Below are positions 8,651-17,697 of a DNA stretch of 64,000 nucleotides, in pieces. The position numbers and the translations under genes were made by a program. The notes under the pieces were generated by a model. That model saw only the letters and a program-made list of their open reading frames with translations, did not search any database and was not told the DNA's origin. Within the stretch, counting starts at the first letter, position 1. Every line of letters begins with the position of its first letter. Source of the stretch: Streptomyces diacarni (GTDB lineage: Bacteria > Actinomycetota > Actinomycetes > Streptomycetales > Streptomycetaceae); the NCBI RefSeq assembly GCF_003323715.1, contig NZ_QOIN01000042.1:303525-367524 (forward strand), read 5' to 3'.

Positions 8651-9064
8651 TCAGCCCAGAGTGGAGGCCGCCGTGGGGGAGCTCTCCTTCAGAAAGGAGC
8701 TGCACCGCTCGTACTCCTCCTGCTCACCGATCGTCTGCGCGGCCCGCGCGAGGGCGTGCAGCGCCCGCAGGAAGCCCCGGTTCGGCTCGTGCTCGAACGG
8801 CACGGGCCCGTGCCCCTTCCAGCCGTTGCGGCGCAGCGCGTCCAGACCCCGGTGGTAGCCGGTGCGCGCGTACGCGTACGACTCGACGACGTTGCCCGCC
8901 TCGAACGCGTCGTCGGCGAGCTGCGCCCACGCCAGCGACGACGTCGGGTACTGCGCGGCGACCTCGGCGGGCGCCGTCCCGGCGGCGAGCAGCTCGCGGG
9001 GCTCGGGATCGTCGGGCAGATGGGTCGGGGGCGGACCCCCGAGCAGGTTCTCGTGAATGGCCAT
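8651..9064 (-). CDS. DUF3151 family protein
   Basis: The 137-aa cytosolic protein begins MAIHENLLGGPPPTHLP and has the helical blocks SSLAWAQLADDAFEAGNVVE, SYAYARTGYHRGLDALRRNG and a conserved end GFLRALHALARAAQTIGEQ followed by EEYERCSSFLKESS. This is the DUF3151 pattern, common to actinobacteria and with a tetratricopeptide-like helical look; function is unknown. It is normally a close neighbour of the class II aldolase gene, but here a malX-malY-type pair lies between them. ATG 9064 is the family start; a longer open frame upstream is a shadow of the malY gene. Confidence 0.88.
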   Translation of the reverse strand: MAIHENLLGGPPPTHLPDDPEPRELLAAGTAPAEVAAQYPTSSLAWAQLADDAFEAGNVVESYAYARTGYHRGLDALRRNGWKGHGPVPFEHEPNRGFLRALHALARAAQTIGEQEEYERCSSFLKESSPTAASTLG

Positions 9065-9135
9065 GAGCCCCAGTGTCCCCCACCCGGCACCCGTCCAGGG
9101 CGGGCTCCCCCCGTCCCCCGGACCCCCGCCGTCCC

Positions 9136-10296
9136 TCAGCACACCCGGCGCAGCGCCGCGACCAACGCGTCGATGCCCGCCTCGGCCTTGGAGCGGGGGC
9201 AGCCGACGTTCAGCCGCACGAAGCCGGGCGCCCCGTACGCCGTCCCCGGCATGACGGCGACCTTCTCGGTCTCGATCAGCTCCCGTTGCAGCGCCTCGTC
9301 GTCGAAGGGCGCCGTACTCAGGCCGCGCAGGTCGATCCAGGCCAGGTAGCCGGCCTCGGGCGGCTCCCAGCCGAGGCCGGGGAAGGCGTCGGCCAGGCGC
9401 TCGGCGACCATGCGCAGATTGCCGTGCACGTAGTCCCGCAGCTGTGCCAGCCACCGCTCGCCCTCGCGGTAGGCGGCGATGTGCCCCACGAGGGAGAGCA
9501 CGGCAGGTGAGGACAGCCCGTCCGCGTCCTTGAGCGCCCGCAGGTAGGCCTGCCGCGACGCCTCGTCCCGCACGATGCCGTAGCTCCCGGTGAGCGCCGG
9601 GATGTTGAACGACTTCGACGCGGAGTTCAGCACCGCCCAGCGCCCCGCGCCGTGGCGGACCCAGGGCCTGTGGCGGTGCGGCGGATGGGCGAGGTCCGCG
9701 TGGATCTCGTCACTGATCACCGCCACGTCGTGGCGGGCGCACAGCTCCGCCATGTGCGCCAGCTCCCCTTCCCTCCACACCCGGCCCGTGGGGTTGTGCG
9801 GGGAGCACAGCAGCAGCACCCGGGTGTCGGGCAGCGCCAGCAGCCGCTCCAGCGCCGCCGCGTCCCCGACGGGGCAGCCGCGCAACTCCCGCTCGTGCGC
9901 GGCCAGCACCTTGGGGAAGGCGTCGTAGCAGGGGGTGTGCACGACGACGCCGTCCCCGGGCCCGGACCACAGCCGCAGCAGCTGCGAGACCTGGTAGACC
10001 ACCGAGGGCCCGTAGACCACCCAGTCGGGGTCGACGTCGGTCTCGTACCGCCGCGCGTACCAGTCGGTGACGGCGGACAGGAAGTCCGACTGGCGCCAGC
10101 GCGAGTAGCCCAGCACCCCGTGGTCGAGCCGCCGCCGCAGCGCCTCCAGCACCTCGGGGGCCGTCTCGAAGTCCATGTCGGAGATGGTGAACGGCAGCAG
10201 CCCCGGCACCCCGAAGCGGTCCTGCACGTAGTCCCACTGCGTGCACCAGGTGCCGTGCCGCTCGACCACCCGGTCGAAGTCGTAGGCCCCGCTCAC
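9136..10296 (-). CDS. MalY/PatB family pyridoxal-phosphate C-S lyase
   Basis: The 386-aa fold-type I PLP enzyme has the MalY/PatB hallmarks: LLPFTISDMDFETAPEVLEA, the Gly-Tyr-x-Arg turn VLGYSRW, VVHTPCYDAFPK, LLLCSPHNPTGRVW, VAVISDEIHADLAH and the Schiff-base lysine in NSASKSFNIPALTGS (Lys228). Known members cleave cystathionine or other cysteine conjugates; E. coli MalY also represses MalT by protein contact. Its start overlaps the stop of the upstream PTS gene by ATGA, the same malX-malY pairing as in E. coli. It ends 71 bases before the DUF3151 gene start. A cystathionine beta-lyase or aminotransferase-like role is likely; a signalling role is only analogy. Confidence 0.9.
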   Translation of the reverse strand: MSGAYDFDRVVERHGTWCTQWDYVQDRFGVPGLLPFTISDMDFETAPEVLEALRRRLDHGVLGYSRWRQSDFLSAVTDWYARRYETDVDPDWVVYGPSVVYQVSQLLRLWSGPGDGVVVHTPCYDAFPKVLAAHERELRGCPVGDAAALERLLALPDTRVLLLCSPHNPTGRVWREGELAHMAELCARHDVAVISDEIHADLAHPPHRHRPWVRHGAGRWAVLNSASKSFNIPALTGSYGIVRDEASRQAYLRALKDADGLSSPAVLSLVGHIAAYREGERWLAQLRDYVHGNLRMVAERLADAFPGLGWEPPEAGYLAWIDLRGLSTAPFDDEALQRELIETEKVAVMPGTAYGAPGFVRLNVGCPRSKAEAGIDALVAALRRVC

Positions 10297-11963
10297 GCGC
10301 TCCTCCCGCCGGGGAGCAGCCCCTCGATGGCGTCCTTGACCGACTGGACCTGCGGACCGATGACGACCTGCACGGTGTGCGGATCGAGGGTGACGACGCC
10401 GACGGCACCGAGCTTCTTCAGCCGCGCCTCGTCGAGCCGTGCGGCGTCCTCGACGGTCATCCGCAGCCGGGTGATGCAGTTGTCGAGGGTGCGTATGTTG
10501 TCGGGTCCACCGATCGCGTCCAGCAGCGCCGCGGGATCGTACCGGCCCGCGACCAGCTTCGCCGCCACCGGCTCCGCCCCCTCAGCCCGCTCCGGGACAA
10601 CCGCACCCCCGTCCGCTGCCTCGTCCGCTCCCTCGTCCTCGTCCTCGCCCTCTCCCTCGTCCGGGGCCTCCCGTCCCGGCGTCTTGAGGTCGAACCGCCG
10701 GATCGCCCAGCGGAAGAGGAAGTAGTACACCGCGAACCACACCGCCGCGATCACCGGCACCAGGTACCACCGGGTGGTCGTGCCCTGGAGCACCCCGAAG
10801 ACGAACCAGTCGATGACGTTGCCGTCGGTGTTGCCGATGAAGACGCCCAGCACGGCCGCCGTCAGGAAGCCCAGCCCCACCAGCACGGCGTGCAGGAGGT
10901 ACAGCCACGGCGCGATGAACAGGAACAGGAACTCCAGCGGCTCGGTGATCCCGCCGACCACGCAGGCCACCACACCCGAGATCAGCAGCGCCTTGATCTC
11001 GGGGCGCATGGCGCGCCGCGCACAGTGGTACATGGCGAGCGCGGCACCGGGCAGCCCGCCCAGGTAGGCGGCCATCTTGCCCTGCGAGAGGAAGTGGGTC
11101 GCCGAGGTCACGTCCCCGTTCGCGGCGGCGTCGCAGTTCAGCTGCGCGTAGAAGAGGTTGAGCGCGCCGCTGACGTGCTCGCCGCAGACCGTGCCCGCGC
11201 CGCCCACGTCGGTGAAGCGGAACATCGCCACCAGGATGTGGTGCAGCCCCACCGGGCGCAGCAGCACCTCGCCGGCGCCGAAGAAGAAGGGCCCGAACAC
11301 CCCGGTGTGCCCGATGGCCTCGCCCAGGTCCCTGATCCACCCGTTGAACGTCGGCCACACCAGCGGGACGAGCAGCCCGGCCACGCTCAGCACCAGCGTC
11401 GAGACGATCGGCACGAAGCGCAGCCCGCCGAAGAACGCCAGCGCGTCCGGCATCCGCTGGGTCCGGAAGCGGCGGTGCAGCACCGAGACGACGACGCCGA
11501 CCACGACGGCCCCCAGCAGCCCGGTGTCGATCGACTGGATGCCCAGGACGTCGGCGATGCCGTAGTGCGCGATCGCCTCCTTGTCCTCCAGGTCGACGCC
11601 CTTGGCGGTGAGGAAGAAGTTGACCGCCAGGTTCATCGCCACGTACCCGACGAACCCGGAGAACGCGGCGACCCCCTTGTCCTCGCGGGCCAGGCCGAGC
11701 GGAATGGCCATCGCGAACAGCACGGGCAGGAACGTGAAGGCCGTCTGCCCCGTGTTGGCCATCCAGGTGAAGACCAGATGGAAGCCCTCGCCCTTGAGGA
11801 AGGTCAGGTTGTCGGTGACGGCGTCGCTGGAGAGCGACGAGCCGACGCCGAGGATGATGCCGCAGAACGCCAACAGGGCGACCGGCAGCATGAACGTCTT
11901 GCCGAGCCCCTGGAGGAACTCCCAGGCGGCGGCCTTGCTCTTCCGCAATGATGTGCTGTCCAC
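10293..11963 (-). CDS. PTS sugar transporter EIIBC, MalX/glucose type
   Basis: The 556-aa protein fuses an EIIC membrane domain (about residues 10-425) to an EIIB domain (about 470-556). The EIIC part shows LGKTFMLPVALLAFCGIILG, the substrate-site region GITEPLEFLFLFIAPWLY and about ten membrane helices. EIIB has the phosphorylated cysteine in TLDNCITRLRM (Cys496). No EIIA domain is attached, so it must use a separate EIIA (Crr-like) encoded elsewhere. An acidic Glu/Asp-rich linker near residues 425-450 joins the domains. GTG 11963 is the family start, though its ribosome-binding site is weak. Downstream overlap with malY indicates a bicistronic unit; the sugar could be glucose, maltose or related and cannot be fixed from sequence. 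Confidence 0.92.
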   Translation of the reverse strand: MDSTSLRKSKAAAWEFLQGLGKTFMLPVALLAFCGIILGVGSSLSSDAVTDNLTFLKGEGFHLVFTWMANTGQTAFTFLPVLFAMAIPLGLAREDKGVAAFSGFVGYVAMNLAVNFFLTAKGVDLEDKEAIAHYGIADVLGIQSIDTGLLGAVVVGVVVSVLHRRFRTQRMPDALAFFGGLRFVPIVSTLVLSVAGLLVPLVWPTFNGWIRDLGEAIGHTGVFGPFFFGAGEVLLRPVGLHHILVAMFRFTDVGGAGTVCGEHVSGALNLFYAQLNCDAAANGDVTSATHFLSQGKMAAYLGGLPGAALAMYHCARRAMRPEIKALLISGVVACVVGGITEPLEFLFLFIAPWLYLLHAVLVGLGFLTAAVLGVFIGNTDGNVIDWFVFGVLQGTTTRWYLVPVIAAVWFAVYYFLFRWAIRRFDLKTPGREAPDEGEGEDEDEGADEAADGGAVVPERAEGAEPVAAKLVAGRYDPAALLDAIGGPDNIRTLDNCITRLRMTVEDAARLDEARLKKLGAVGVVTLDPHTVQVVIGPQVQSVKDAIEGLLPGGRSA

Positions 11964-12031
11964 CGGCCCAGTCTGCGGGGCGGCACAGGGGCGAACACAA
12001 TGGTCAGCGGGTTACGGATGCATAGCGAAAA

Positions 12032-12068
12032 GCCCGGGCCCGCCCCCTGCCAGGGGGCGGGCCCGGGC
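12032..12068 (-). terminator. fba intrinsic terminator
   Basis: An 18-bp stem (12032-12049 with 12051-12068) is followed on the minus strand by TTTTC. It lies 57 bases past the fba stop, a rare classical stem-plus-U-tract terminator in this window. Confidence 0.85.
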
Positions 12069-12124
12069 CGAGAGCCCCTCTTGCGACACCACGGCACCAC
12101 GGCACGCGGTCGCTCAGGGGCGGG

Positions 12125-13156
12125 TCACTTCAGGCGGGTGCCGGTGGAGCGCAGGTTGGCGCAGGCGGTCTGCACGCGCTCGGCCATCCCCTTCTCGGCG
12201 GCCTTGCCCCAGCTGCGCGGGTCGTACACCTTCTTGTTGCCGACCTCGCCGTCCACCTTCAGCACACCGTCGTAGTTCGCGAACATGTGCGCGGCGACGG
12301 GGCGGGTGAAGGCGTACTGGGTGTCGGTGTCGAGGTTCATCTTCACGACGCCGTTCTGCAGCGCGGTGGCGATCTCCTCCTCCGTCGAGCCGGAGCCACC
12401 GTGGAAGACGAAGTCGAACGGACGGCTCCCCGCCGGCTTCTGGAACTTCTCGGCGACGCCCGCCTGGAGGTCCTTGAGCAGCTCGGGGCGGAGCACCACA
12501 TTGCCCGGCTTGTAGACGCCGTGCACGTTGCCGAACGAGGCGGCCAGCAGGTAGCGGCCCTTCTCGCCCAGACCCAGCGCCTCGGCCGTGCGCACCGCGT
12601 CCTCGACCGTGGTGTACAGCTCGTCGTTGATCTCGTGGGTGACGCCGTCCTCCTCGCCACCGGTCGGGGTGATCTCGACCTCGAGAATGATCTTCGCGGC
12701 GGCGGCCTCGGCCAGCAGCTCCTGGCCGATCTCCAGGTTGTCCTTGAGCGTCTCGGCCGAGCCGTCCCACATGTGCGACTGGAACAGCGGGTTCTCCCCG
12801 CGCTCGACGCGCTCCCTGGAGACCGCGATCAGCGGACGGACGTAGCCGTCGAGCTTGTCCTTGGGGCAGTGGTCGGTGTGCAGGGCGACGTTGACCGGGT
12901 ACTTCTTCGCGACGATGTGGGCGAACTCGGCGAGCGCCACCGCGCCGCTGACCATGTCCTTGCTGTACTGGCCGCCCAGGAACTCGGCCCCGCCCGTCGA
13001 GATCTGCACGATGCCGTCGCTCTCCGCCTCGGCGAAGCCGCGCAGCGCGGCGTGCAGCGTCTGCGTCGAGGTGACGTTGATGGCGGGGTAGGCGAACGTG
13101 CCTTCCTTCGCCCGATCGAGCATCTCGGTGTAGACGTCGGGGGTTGCGATGGGCAT
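12125..13156 (-). CDS. fba: class II fructose-bisphosphate aldolase
   Basis: Fba cleaves fructose-1,6-bisphosphate to the two triose phosphates using zinc. The 343-aa protein carries the zinc ligands and catalytic region NVALHTDHCPKDKLDGYV, FQSHMWDGSAETLKDN, ILEVEITPTGGEEDGV, SFGNVHGVYKPG and the phosphate-binding FVFHGGSGSTEEE and VVKMNLDTDTQYAFTRP. Length and motifs match the class IIA actinobacterial enzyme. ATG 13156 has GAGGAG 7 nt upstream. It is expressed alone, between a parS site upstream and its own terminator downstream. Confidence 0.97.
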   Translation of the reverse strand: MPIATPDVYTEMLDRAKEGTFAYPAINVTSTQTLHAALRGFAEAESDGIVQISTGGAEFLGGQYSKDMVSGAVALAEFAHIVAKKYPVNVALHTDHCPKDKLDGYVRPLIAVSRERVERGENPLFQSHMWDGSAETLKDNLEIGQELLAEAAAAKIILEVEITPTGGEEDGVTHEINDELYTTVEDAVRTAEALGLGEKGRYLLAASFGNVHGVYKPGNVVLRPELLKDLQAGVAEKFQKPAGSRPFDFVFHGGSGSTEEEIATALQNGVVKMNLDTDTQYAFTRPVAAHMFANYDGVLKVDGEVGNKKVYDPRSWGKAAEKGMAERVQTACANLRSTGTRLK

Positions 13157-13317
13157 CAGACCGCTCCTCGGGGTGTGCGTGGTATCCGGCTGCGGATCAA
13201 CGGAACGTCAACGGCGACTTCATCGTCGGGCCCATCCTCCCAGACGGGCCCGGGTGCTCCCGACGCGGGTGTTCACGAGTTCACTAAGCCGTTGCTCCAA
13301 GAGGGTGACGCGCGGAT

Positions 13318-13331
13318 GTTCCACGTGAAAC
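13318..13331. other. parS-like ParB binding site
   Basis: GTTCCACGTGAAAC matches the Streptomyces parS consensus GTTTCACGTGAAAC at 13 of 14 positions. The symmetry extends to 22 bp (13314-13335) with the same single mismatch. It lies in the 186-bp gap between pyrE and fba. In Streptomyces tens of such sites, most with one mismatch, surround oriC and load ParB for chromosome segregation. Only this copy was seen in the window. Confidence 0.8.
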
Positions 13332-13342
13332 ATCCGGAGACG

Positions 13343-13882
13343 TCAACCGAGCTCGAGATCCTGCAAATCGAACGCGTATACGTACGGGACCCCCGCGCGC
13401 TCCATGGCCGCGGCAGCGCCCCGCTCCACGATGGTCGCCACCGCGACCACCTCCGCACCCGCCTGGCGCGCCGCCTCCACCGCGGTCAGCGGCGAGTTCC
13501 CCGTCGTCGACGTGTCCTCGACGATCAGCACCCGCCGGCCCGCCACGTCCGGGCCCTCGATCCGGCGCTGCAGCCCGTGCTGCTTGCCCGCCTTGCGGAC
13601 GACGAACGCGTCCAGCCGCCGCCCGCGGGCCGCCGCCGCGTGCATCATCGCCGACGCGACCGGGTCGGCGCCCAGCGTCAGACCGCCCACGGCGTCGAAG
13701 TCCAGCTCCGCCGTCACGTCCAGCATCACCTGGCCCGCCAGCGGTGCGGACTCGCCGTCCAGGGTGATACGGCGCAGGTCGACGTAGAAGTCGGCCTCCG
13801 CACCCGAGGAGAGCGTCACCCTGCCGTGCACCACGGCCTTGTCCTTGATCTGCCGCAGCAGCACGTCCCGCGTCTCATCCAT
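13343..13882 (-). CDS. pyrE: orotate phosphoribosyltransferase
   Basis: PyrE joins orotate and PRPP to form OMP in pyrimidine synthesis. The 179-aa protein has KAVVHGRVTLSSGAEADFYVD (split family motif, key residues SGxxxxYYxD-like), LTLGADPVASAMMHAA, the mobile-loop Lys in VRKAGKQHG and the PRPP-binding motif RVLIVEDTSTTGNSPL. The start is ATG 13882; a longer upstream extension has no family support. It is transcribed toward fba, and 112 bp separate it from the epimerase gene. Confidence 0.95.
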   Translation of the reverse strand: MDETRDVLLRQIKDKAVVHGRVTLSSGAEADFYVDLRRITLDGESAPLAGQVMLDVTAELDFDAVGGLTLGADPVASAMMHAAAARGRRLDAFVVRKAGKQHGLQRRIEGPDVAGRRVLIVEDTSTTGNSPLTAVEAARQAGAEVVAVATIVERGAAAAMERAGVPYVYAFDLQDLELG

Positions 13883-13994
13883 GAGACCCCAGCCTATGTT
13901 CCCCCCGACCACGGCCGAGGGCACCCTCACGAAAGAAGAGGTAGACCATGTCGGGGGGGGGAGGGGCGCAGCCCCACTCAGAGACAGGGGGGTG

Positions 13995-14846
13995 TCACAA
14001 CCGGGTGAAGGACCACGTAGTGGTGAGCTCCAACGGATCGATCGGCGTCACCTGCCGGGGATGGGAGTTCAACCCGTTGGGCGGCCCACTCTGCGGCTCG
14101 ACGCACACGTAGTCATCGGGCTCGTCGAAGACGACGACGTACTCGGCCCGGGAGGAGATCCCCAGCTCCAGCTCACCGGGCCAGGTGAGCCGCACGTCGA
14201 CCCCGCCGGGCATCCCGAAGCAGTCGTCCCACGGCCCGGGGCGCGGCTCGACGCGCTTGCCGGTGGGGATGTGGTCCTCGCCGCGCTCCTCCTGCCACTC
14301 GGGCGAGAAGTCGAGCCGCACGTCCTCGCCGCCCTGGCCGAGGTTGCGCAGGAACCACGGGTGCCATCCCGCCTGGGCGGGAAAGGAGACGTCGAAGGTC
14401 TCGACGGCGAGTTTCAGCGTGAGCGCGGCGCCGTCGTCGCTGAGCTCGACGACCTGGGTGGCGCGGCCCTCCCAGGGCCAGGGGTCGGTGAGGTCGTAGG
14501 TGAAGGCGGCCTTCGTCCCGGTGGCGCCCGGCGCCTGCTGCCACGCGGCGTCCCGCACGGTGCCGTGGATGGCGTGCGGCCCTCCCCCGGCCTCCGGCCG
14601 GGAGGTGCCCCCGTCGACGGGGAGTTGGAACATCTCCCCGCCGTTGCGGAAACGGCCCTGCGCGGTGCGTCCGCACCAGGGCGCCATGACGAAGGAGCCG
14701 AATTTCGGCCCTTGGCGCAGGAGTTCCGTGCCGCCCACCCGGAGGGAGGCGAGCCGGCACCCGTGCTGGGGTTCGATCGTCACCTCGGTCCCATGGGCGC
14801 TGAGCACGACGGTCGTGGCTTCTGCGGGGGTGGGCAGATCAGTCAT
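13995..14846 (-). CDS. aldose 1-epimerase family protein
   Basis: The 283-aa beta-sandwich protein resembles galactose mutarotase/D-hexose-6-phosphate epimerase-like enzymes: ASLRVGGTELL, VMAPWCGRTAQGRFRNGGE, a catalytic-His candidate in GGPHAIHGTVRDAAW, a second His in AQAGWHPWFLRN, and YVCVEPQSGPPNGLN with the likely catalytic Glu. It probably interconverts sugar anomers; the substrate is unknown. Two in-frame ATGs exist (14858 and 14846), neither with a clear ribosome-binding site; MTDLP at 14846 is used. It lies just downstream of the SRPBCC gene with a 10-22 nt gap, so the two are likely cotranscribed. Confidence 0.88.
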   Translation of the reverse strand: MTDLPTPAEATTVVLSAHGTEVTIEPQHGCRLASLRVGGTELLRQGPKFGSFVMAPWCGRTAQGRFRNGGEMFQLPVDGGTSRPEAGGGPHAIHGTVRDAAWQQAPGATGTKAAFTYDLTDPWPWEGRATQVVELSDDGAALTLKLAVETFDVSFPAQAGWHPWFLRNLGQGGEDVRLDFSPEWQEERGEDHIPTGKRVEPRPGPWDDCFGMPGGVDVRLTWPGELELGISSRAEYVVVFDEPDDYVCVEPQSGPPNGLNSHPRQVTPIDPLELTTTWSFTRL

Positions 14847-14868
14847 AACAGCGACCATAACGGCGGTT

Positions 14869-15927
14869 TCAACGGCGCCGCCGCAAGACCCGGCCGATGA
14901 CCACGGCGCCGGCGACCGCGACGGCGGCCGCGGGCGCCGCCCAGCGGAGGGTCTCGGTGGCGGAGTTCGGCTCCGGAGAGGGTACGGGCGCGTACCTCCC
15001 GCGCGGTGGGGCGTGGTCGACCTCCTCCGCGCTGCGCCCGATCATCGTGCGCCGGGCGTGCGCCGCTTCGGCGCCGAGCGCGCCCGAACCGGAGGGTGCG
15101 CCGTCGCCCGGGGCCAGTGCGGCCTCGTCCTCGTCGTCGCGACCGAGGGAGGACGGCGGAATCTCGGTCTCGAACAACGGCGTCGCCTCCGCCTCGTCCT
15201 CACGCGCGGCGCGGCCGGAAGCACGATCGGGCTCGGCCTCCGGCTCCGGGATGCCGGGAATGGCGCGCTCGTTGTCGTCGGGGGCCCCGATACCGCCCGC
15301 GACGGGCCGCACGTCCTCCTCCGCGCCCCCGCCAGGACCACCGTCCCCGGCGGACACGGCGCCCGCACCACCCGCGGCCTCGGCCTCCGGGCTGCCCGGT
15401 GGCGGCTCGTCACGGATGCTGTCGCCGAGCGCCGCGGCGAAACGATCCAGCATCCTGACGCCCGCCGACGAGGCGGTCTTCTCCTCGATCCCGGCCAGCC
15501 GCCCGGTGCCGGTCACGGTGCCGACACACACCAGCGCCGTGCCCTCGCCGTCATCGGCCGCACGGGGTTCGACGCTCAGCGCGAGTTCGACGGTGCCCTC
15601 GCCCCGCGCCTCGCTGCCGCTGCCCTCCACCTCCAGCCGCTCCAGCCCGTCGAGCGCCGCGGCGGTGCCGGTGGAGGCGTGCGGGGTGAGCGAGACAGAG
15701 CCGCGGTAGGTGATGGTCGAGCCGCCGATCCGCACCTTCAGCCGGCCCGCCACCCGCTGGGTGGCACCCTCGCCCGTGGACGACCCGGCGTCCCCGCCCG
15801 TGGACGACCCGGCGTCCTCCGGGCGTTCCGGCTGCAACCCGGGGACGCAGCGGGCGACGCGCGCGCTGTCGGCCAGTGCGGCCCGTACAGAGCCGACGGA
15901 AAAAGGAACGTACACCTCGTGCTCCAT
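14869..15927 (-). CDS. SRPBCC (CoxG-like) domain protein with C-terminal membrane anchor
   Basis: The 352-aa protein starts MEHEVYVPFSVGSVRAALAD, followed by SARVARCVPGLQ, RVAGRLKVRIGGSTITYRG and VGTVTGTGRLAGIEEKTAS, the SRPBCC/CoxG lipid- or ligand-binding fold of about 150 residues. Next comes a ~170-residue, low-complexity, acidic Pro/Gly/Ala-rich linker and a single C-terminal helix (LRWAAPAAAVAVAGAVVIG) ending in Arg residues, so the domain should be tethered to the membrane with the bulk in the cytosol. A 24-bp duplication near residues 40-57 encodes DAGSSTG twice. The role is unknown; the family binds hydrophobic ligands. Confidence 0.82.
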   Translation of the reverse strand: MEHEVYVPFSVGSVRAALADSARVARCVPGLQPERPEDAGSSTGGDAGSSTGEGATQRVAGRLKVRIGGSTITYRGSVSLTPHASTGTAAALDGLERLEVEGSGSEARGEGTVELALSVEPRAADDGEGTALVCVGTVTGTGRLAGIEEKTASSAGVRMLDRFAAALGDSIRDEPPPGSPEAEAAGGAGAVSAGDGGPGGGAEEDVRPVAGGIGAPDDNERAIPGIPEPEAEPDRASGRAAREDEAEATPLFETEIPPSSLGRDDEDEAALAPGDGAPSGSGALGAEAAHARRTMIGRSAEEVDHAPPRGRYAPVPSPEPNSATETLRWAAPAAAVAVAGAVVIGRVLRRRR

Positions 15928-16077
15928 GGGGCGGAGCCTATTACCCCTCGGTCCGCGGCACATATGACTGCGCCGGATCTTTCCCCTGTTCGCTCCTCCG
16001 CAGGAGGTTCTCCCGCCTGACGGGCGCGTCCCTCGGACCGCCCGGCCACGCGGCCCACGCCGGGCGGCGCGGGTGCG

Positions 16078-17658
16078 TCAGCCCGGATAGCGGGGGTGCA
16101 TCAGCGTGGAGGGCGGCAGTTCTTCGCCGTCGGCGCGTTCGGCGAGCCGCGCCCCGGCGGTGAAGCGTCCCCCCGGCGGACCGCACCGCCGGGGCACGGC
16201 TTCGGACGCGGGCCCGGACGGGCCGCCGGCCCGCCGGGCCAGCAGGTAGCCGCGGTCCTCGGCCTCGCGCGCGTACGGGCACGTCGTCAGGCCCGCGGCG
16301 CGCAGCGTGGCGTCGACGGTCCAAAACGCGTGCGGGTCCGCGTCGGGCGAGCCGGCCCGGACGGCGAGCCGGCCCTCGGCGGACAGCGCGCGGGCGGCCA
16401 GCCCGTAGAACTCCTGCGAGTACAGCTTGCTGGTGGCGGCGTCGGAGGGGGCGGGCAGCGCGGCGACGATCACGTCGTAGGGGAGCCTGCCGGAGGCGGC
16501 GCGGTCGCGCAGCCAGTCGAAGGCGTCGACGGTCACCACGCGGACCCGCGGGTCGTCCAGCGCCCCGTCGTTGAGGGCCAGCAGCCCGGGATCGCGCCGG
16601 GCCAGCCGGACGAGCGCGGAGTCGGGCTCGACGACGGTGACCCGCTCCACGCCAGTGTGGTGCAGCACCTCCCGCGCACTGAGCCCGTCGCCGCCGCCGA
16701 GGACCAGCACCCGCCCGTGCGGTCCGCTCTCCATGGCGGGTCCCGCGAGCGCCTCGTGGCGCTCGCGGGCGCGTGGCCCGCGGACGGCCAGCCGGCCGTC
16801 CCGGAAGAGCCGCAGTTCGCCCGCGTCGGGCCAGGCGGCGCGGGTGGCGCCGCCGGTCAGCACGAGTTCCTGTTCGCCGGAGCGGACGGCGACCCGCACG
16901 TCACCGCCGTAGACGGCCTGCCGCGCGGCGCGTTCGAAGGGGGCGACGAACGCCGTGCCGCACAACAGCAGCGCCAGGACGCAGCCGTTGGCGCCCAGCA
17001 GCCGCCACCGCACCCTGGTGGGCAGGTCGTGGCGGAAGAGCCACTGGACGACCAGGCCGCCGGCCAGCACGTTGACGACGCCGGTGAGCAGCGCGCCGGT
17101 CAACTGTCCGAAGAGCGGCAGCAGCAGGAAGGGGAAGGTGAGCCCGCCGACGAGCGCCCCCACGTAGTCGGCGGCGAACAGGTCGGCGAGCGCGCCGCCC
17201 GCGTCCTGCTGGCGGATGCGCTGGATGAGCGTCATCAGCAGCGGCATCTCGGCGCCGATCAGCACCCCGATGGTGAAGGAGATGGCGACGAGCGCGATGC
17301 GGGCTTCGCCCAGCCAGGAGAAGCAGGCGTACAGCGCCATCGCCGAGCCGCCGCCGGCGAGTGCGAGCAGCGCCTCCACGTAGCCGAAGCCGGCGGCGGC
17401 GTGGCAGGGCAGCCGCTTGGCGAGCAGCGAGCCGACCCCCATCGCGAAGACCATGACGGACAGCACGACGGAGGCCTGGGTGACCGAGTCCCCGACGAGC
17501 GAGGAGGCCACGGCGACCAGTTCGAGTTCGTAGACGAGCCCGCAGGCCGCGCAGACGAAGACCGAGGCGAGGACGAATCCGCGTCCGAGCCCGGCGGCGA
17601 CGGGCAGCCGCGCACTGCTCGCGGTGGTCCGGGCGCCGGGCGGGGAACGGTCGATCAT
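16078..17658 (-). CDS. membrane-fused spermidine synthase (polyamine aminopropyltransferase)
   Basis: The 526-aa protein joins an N-terminal domain of about seven membrane helices (residues 25-250, including [20 protein letters not shown]) to a SpeE-like methyltransferase fold. The latter has [20 protein letters not shown] (SAM/dcSAM binding), [32 protein letters not shown] and [13 protein letters not shown] followed by [18 protein letters not shown]. The usual catalytic DxxDP-type Asp appears replaced in [10 protein letters not shown], so true aminopropyl transfer is uncertain. This membrane-SpeE architecture is widespread in actinobacteria. It is followed 39 bp upstream-side by the DUF2617 gene on the same strand, likely one operon. 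Confidence 0.88.
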   Translation of the reverse strand: MIDRSPPGARTTASSARLPVAAGLGRGFVLASVFVCAACGLVYELELVAVASSLVGDSVTQASVVLSVMVFAMGVGSLLAKRLPCHAAAGFGYVEALLALAGGGSAMALYACFSWLGEARIALVAISFTIGVLIGAEMPLLMTLIQRIRQQDAGGALADLFAADYVGALVGGLTFPFLLLPLFGQLTGALLTGVVNVLAGGLVVQWLFRHDLPTRVRWRLLGANGCVLALLLCGTAFVAPFERAARQAVYGGDVRVAVRSGEQELVLTGGATRAAWPDAGELRLFRDGRLAVRGPRARERHEALAGPAMESGPHGRVLVLGGGDGLSAREVLHHTGVERVTVVEPDSALVRLARRDPGLLALNDGALDDPRVRVVTVDAFDWLRDRAASGRLPYDVIVAALPAPSDAATSKLYSQEFYGLAARALSAEGRLAVRAGSPDADPHAFWTVDATLRAAGLTTCPYAREAEDRGYLLARRAGGPSGPASEAVPRRCGPPGGRFTAGARLAERADGEELPPSTLMHPRYPG

Positions 17659-17697
17659 GAAGGCACGTTACGTCACACGCCGAACACCATCCGTCAC

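Noticed and set aside
8651..9454. 267-residue minus-strand frame containing DUF3151
   Set aside because: The first 130 residues overlap the malY gene in another frame; the conserved protein begins at ATG 9064.
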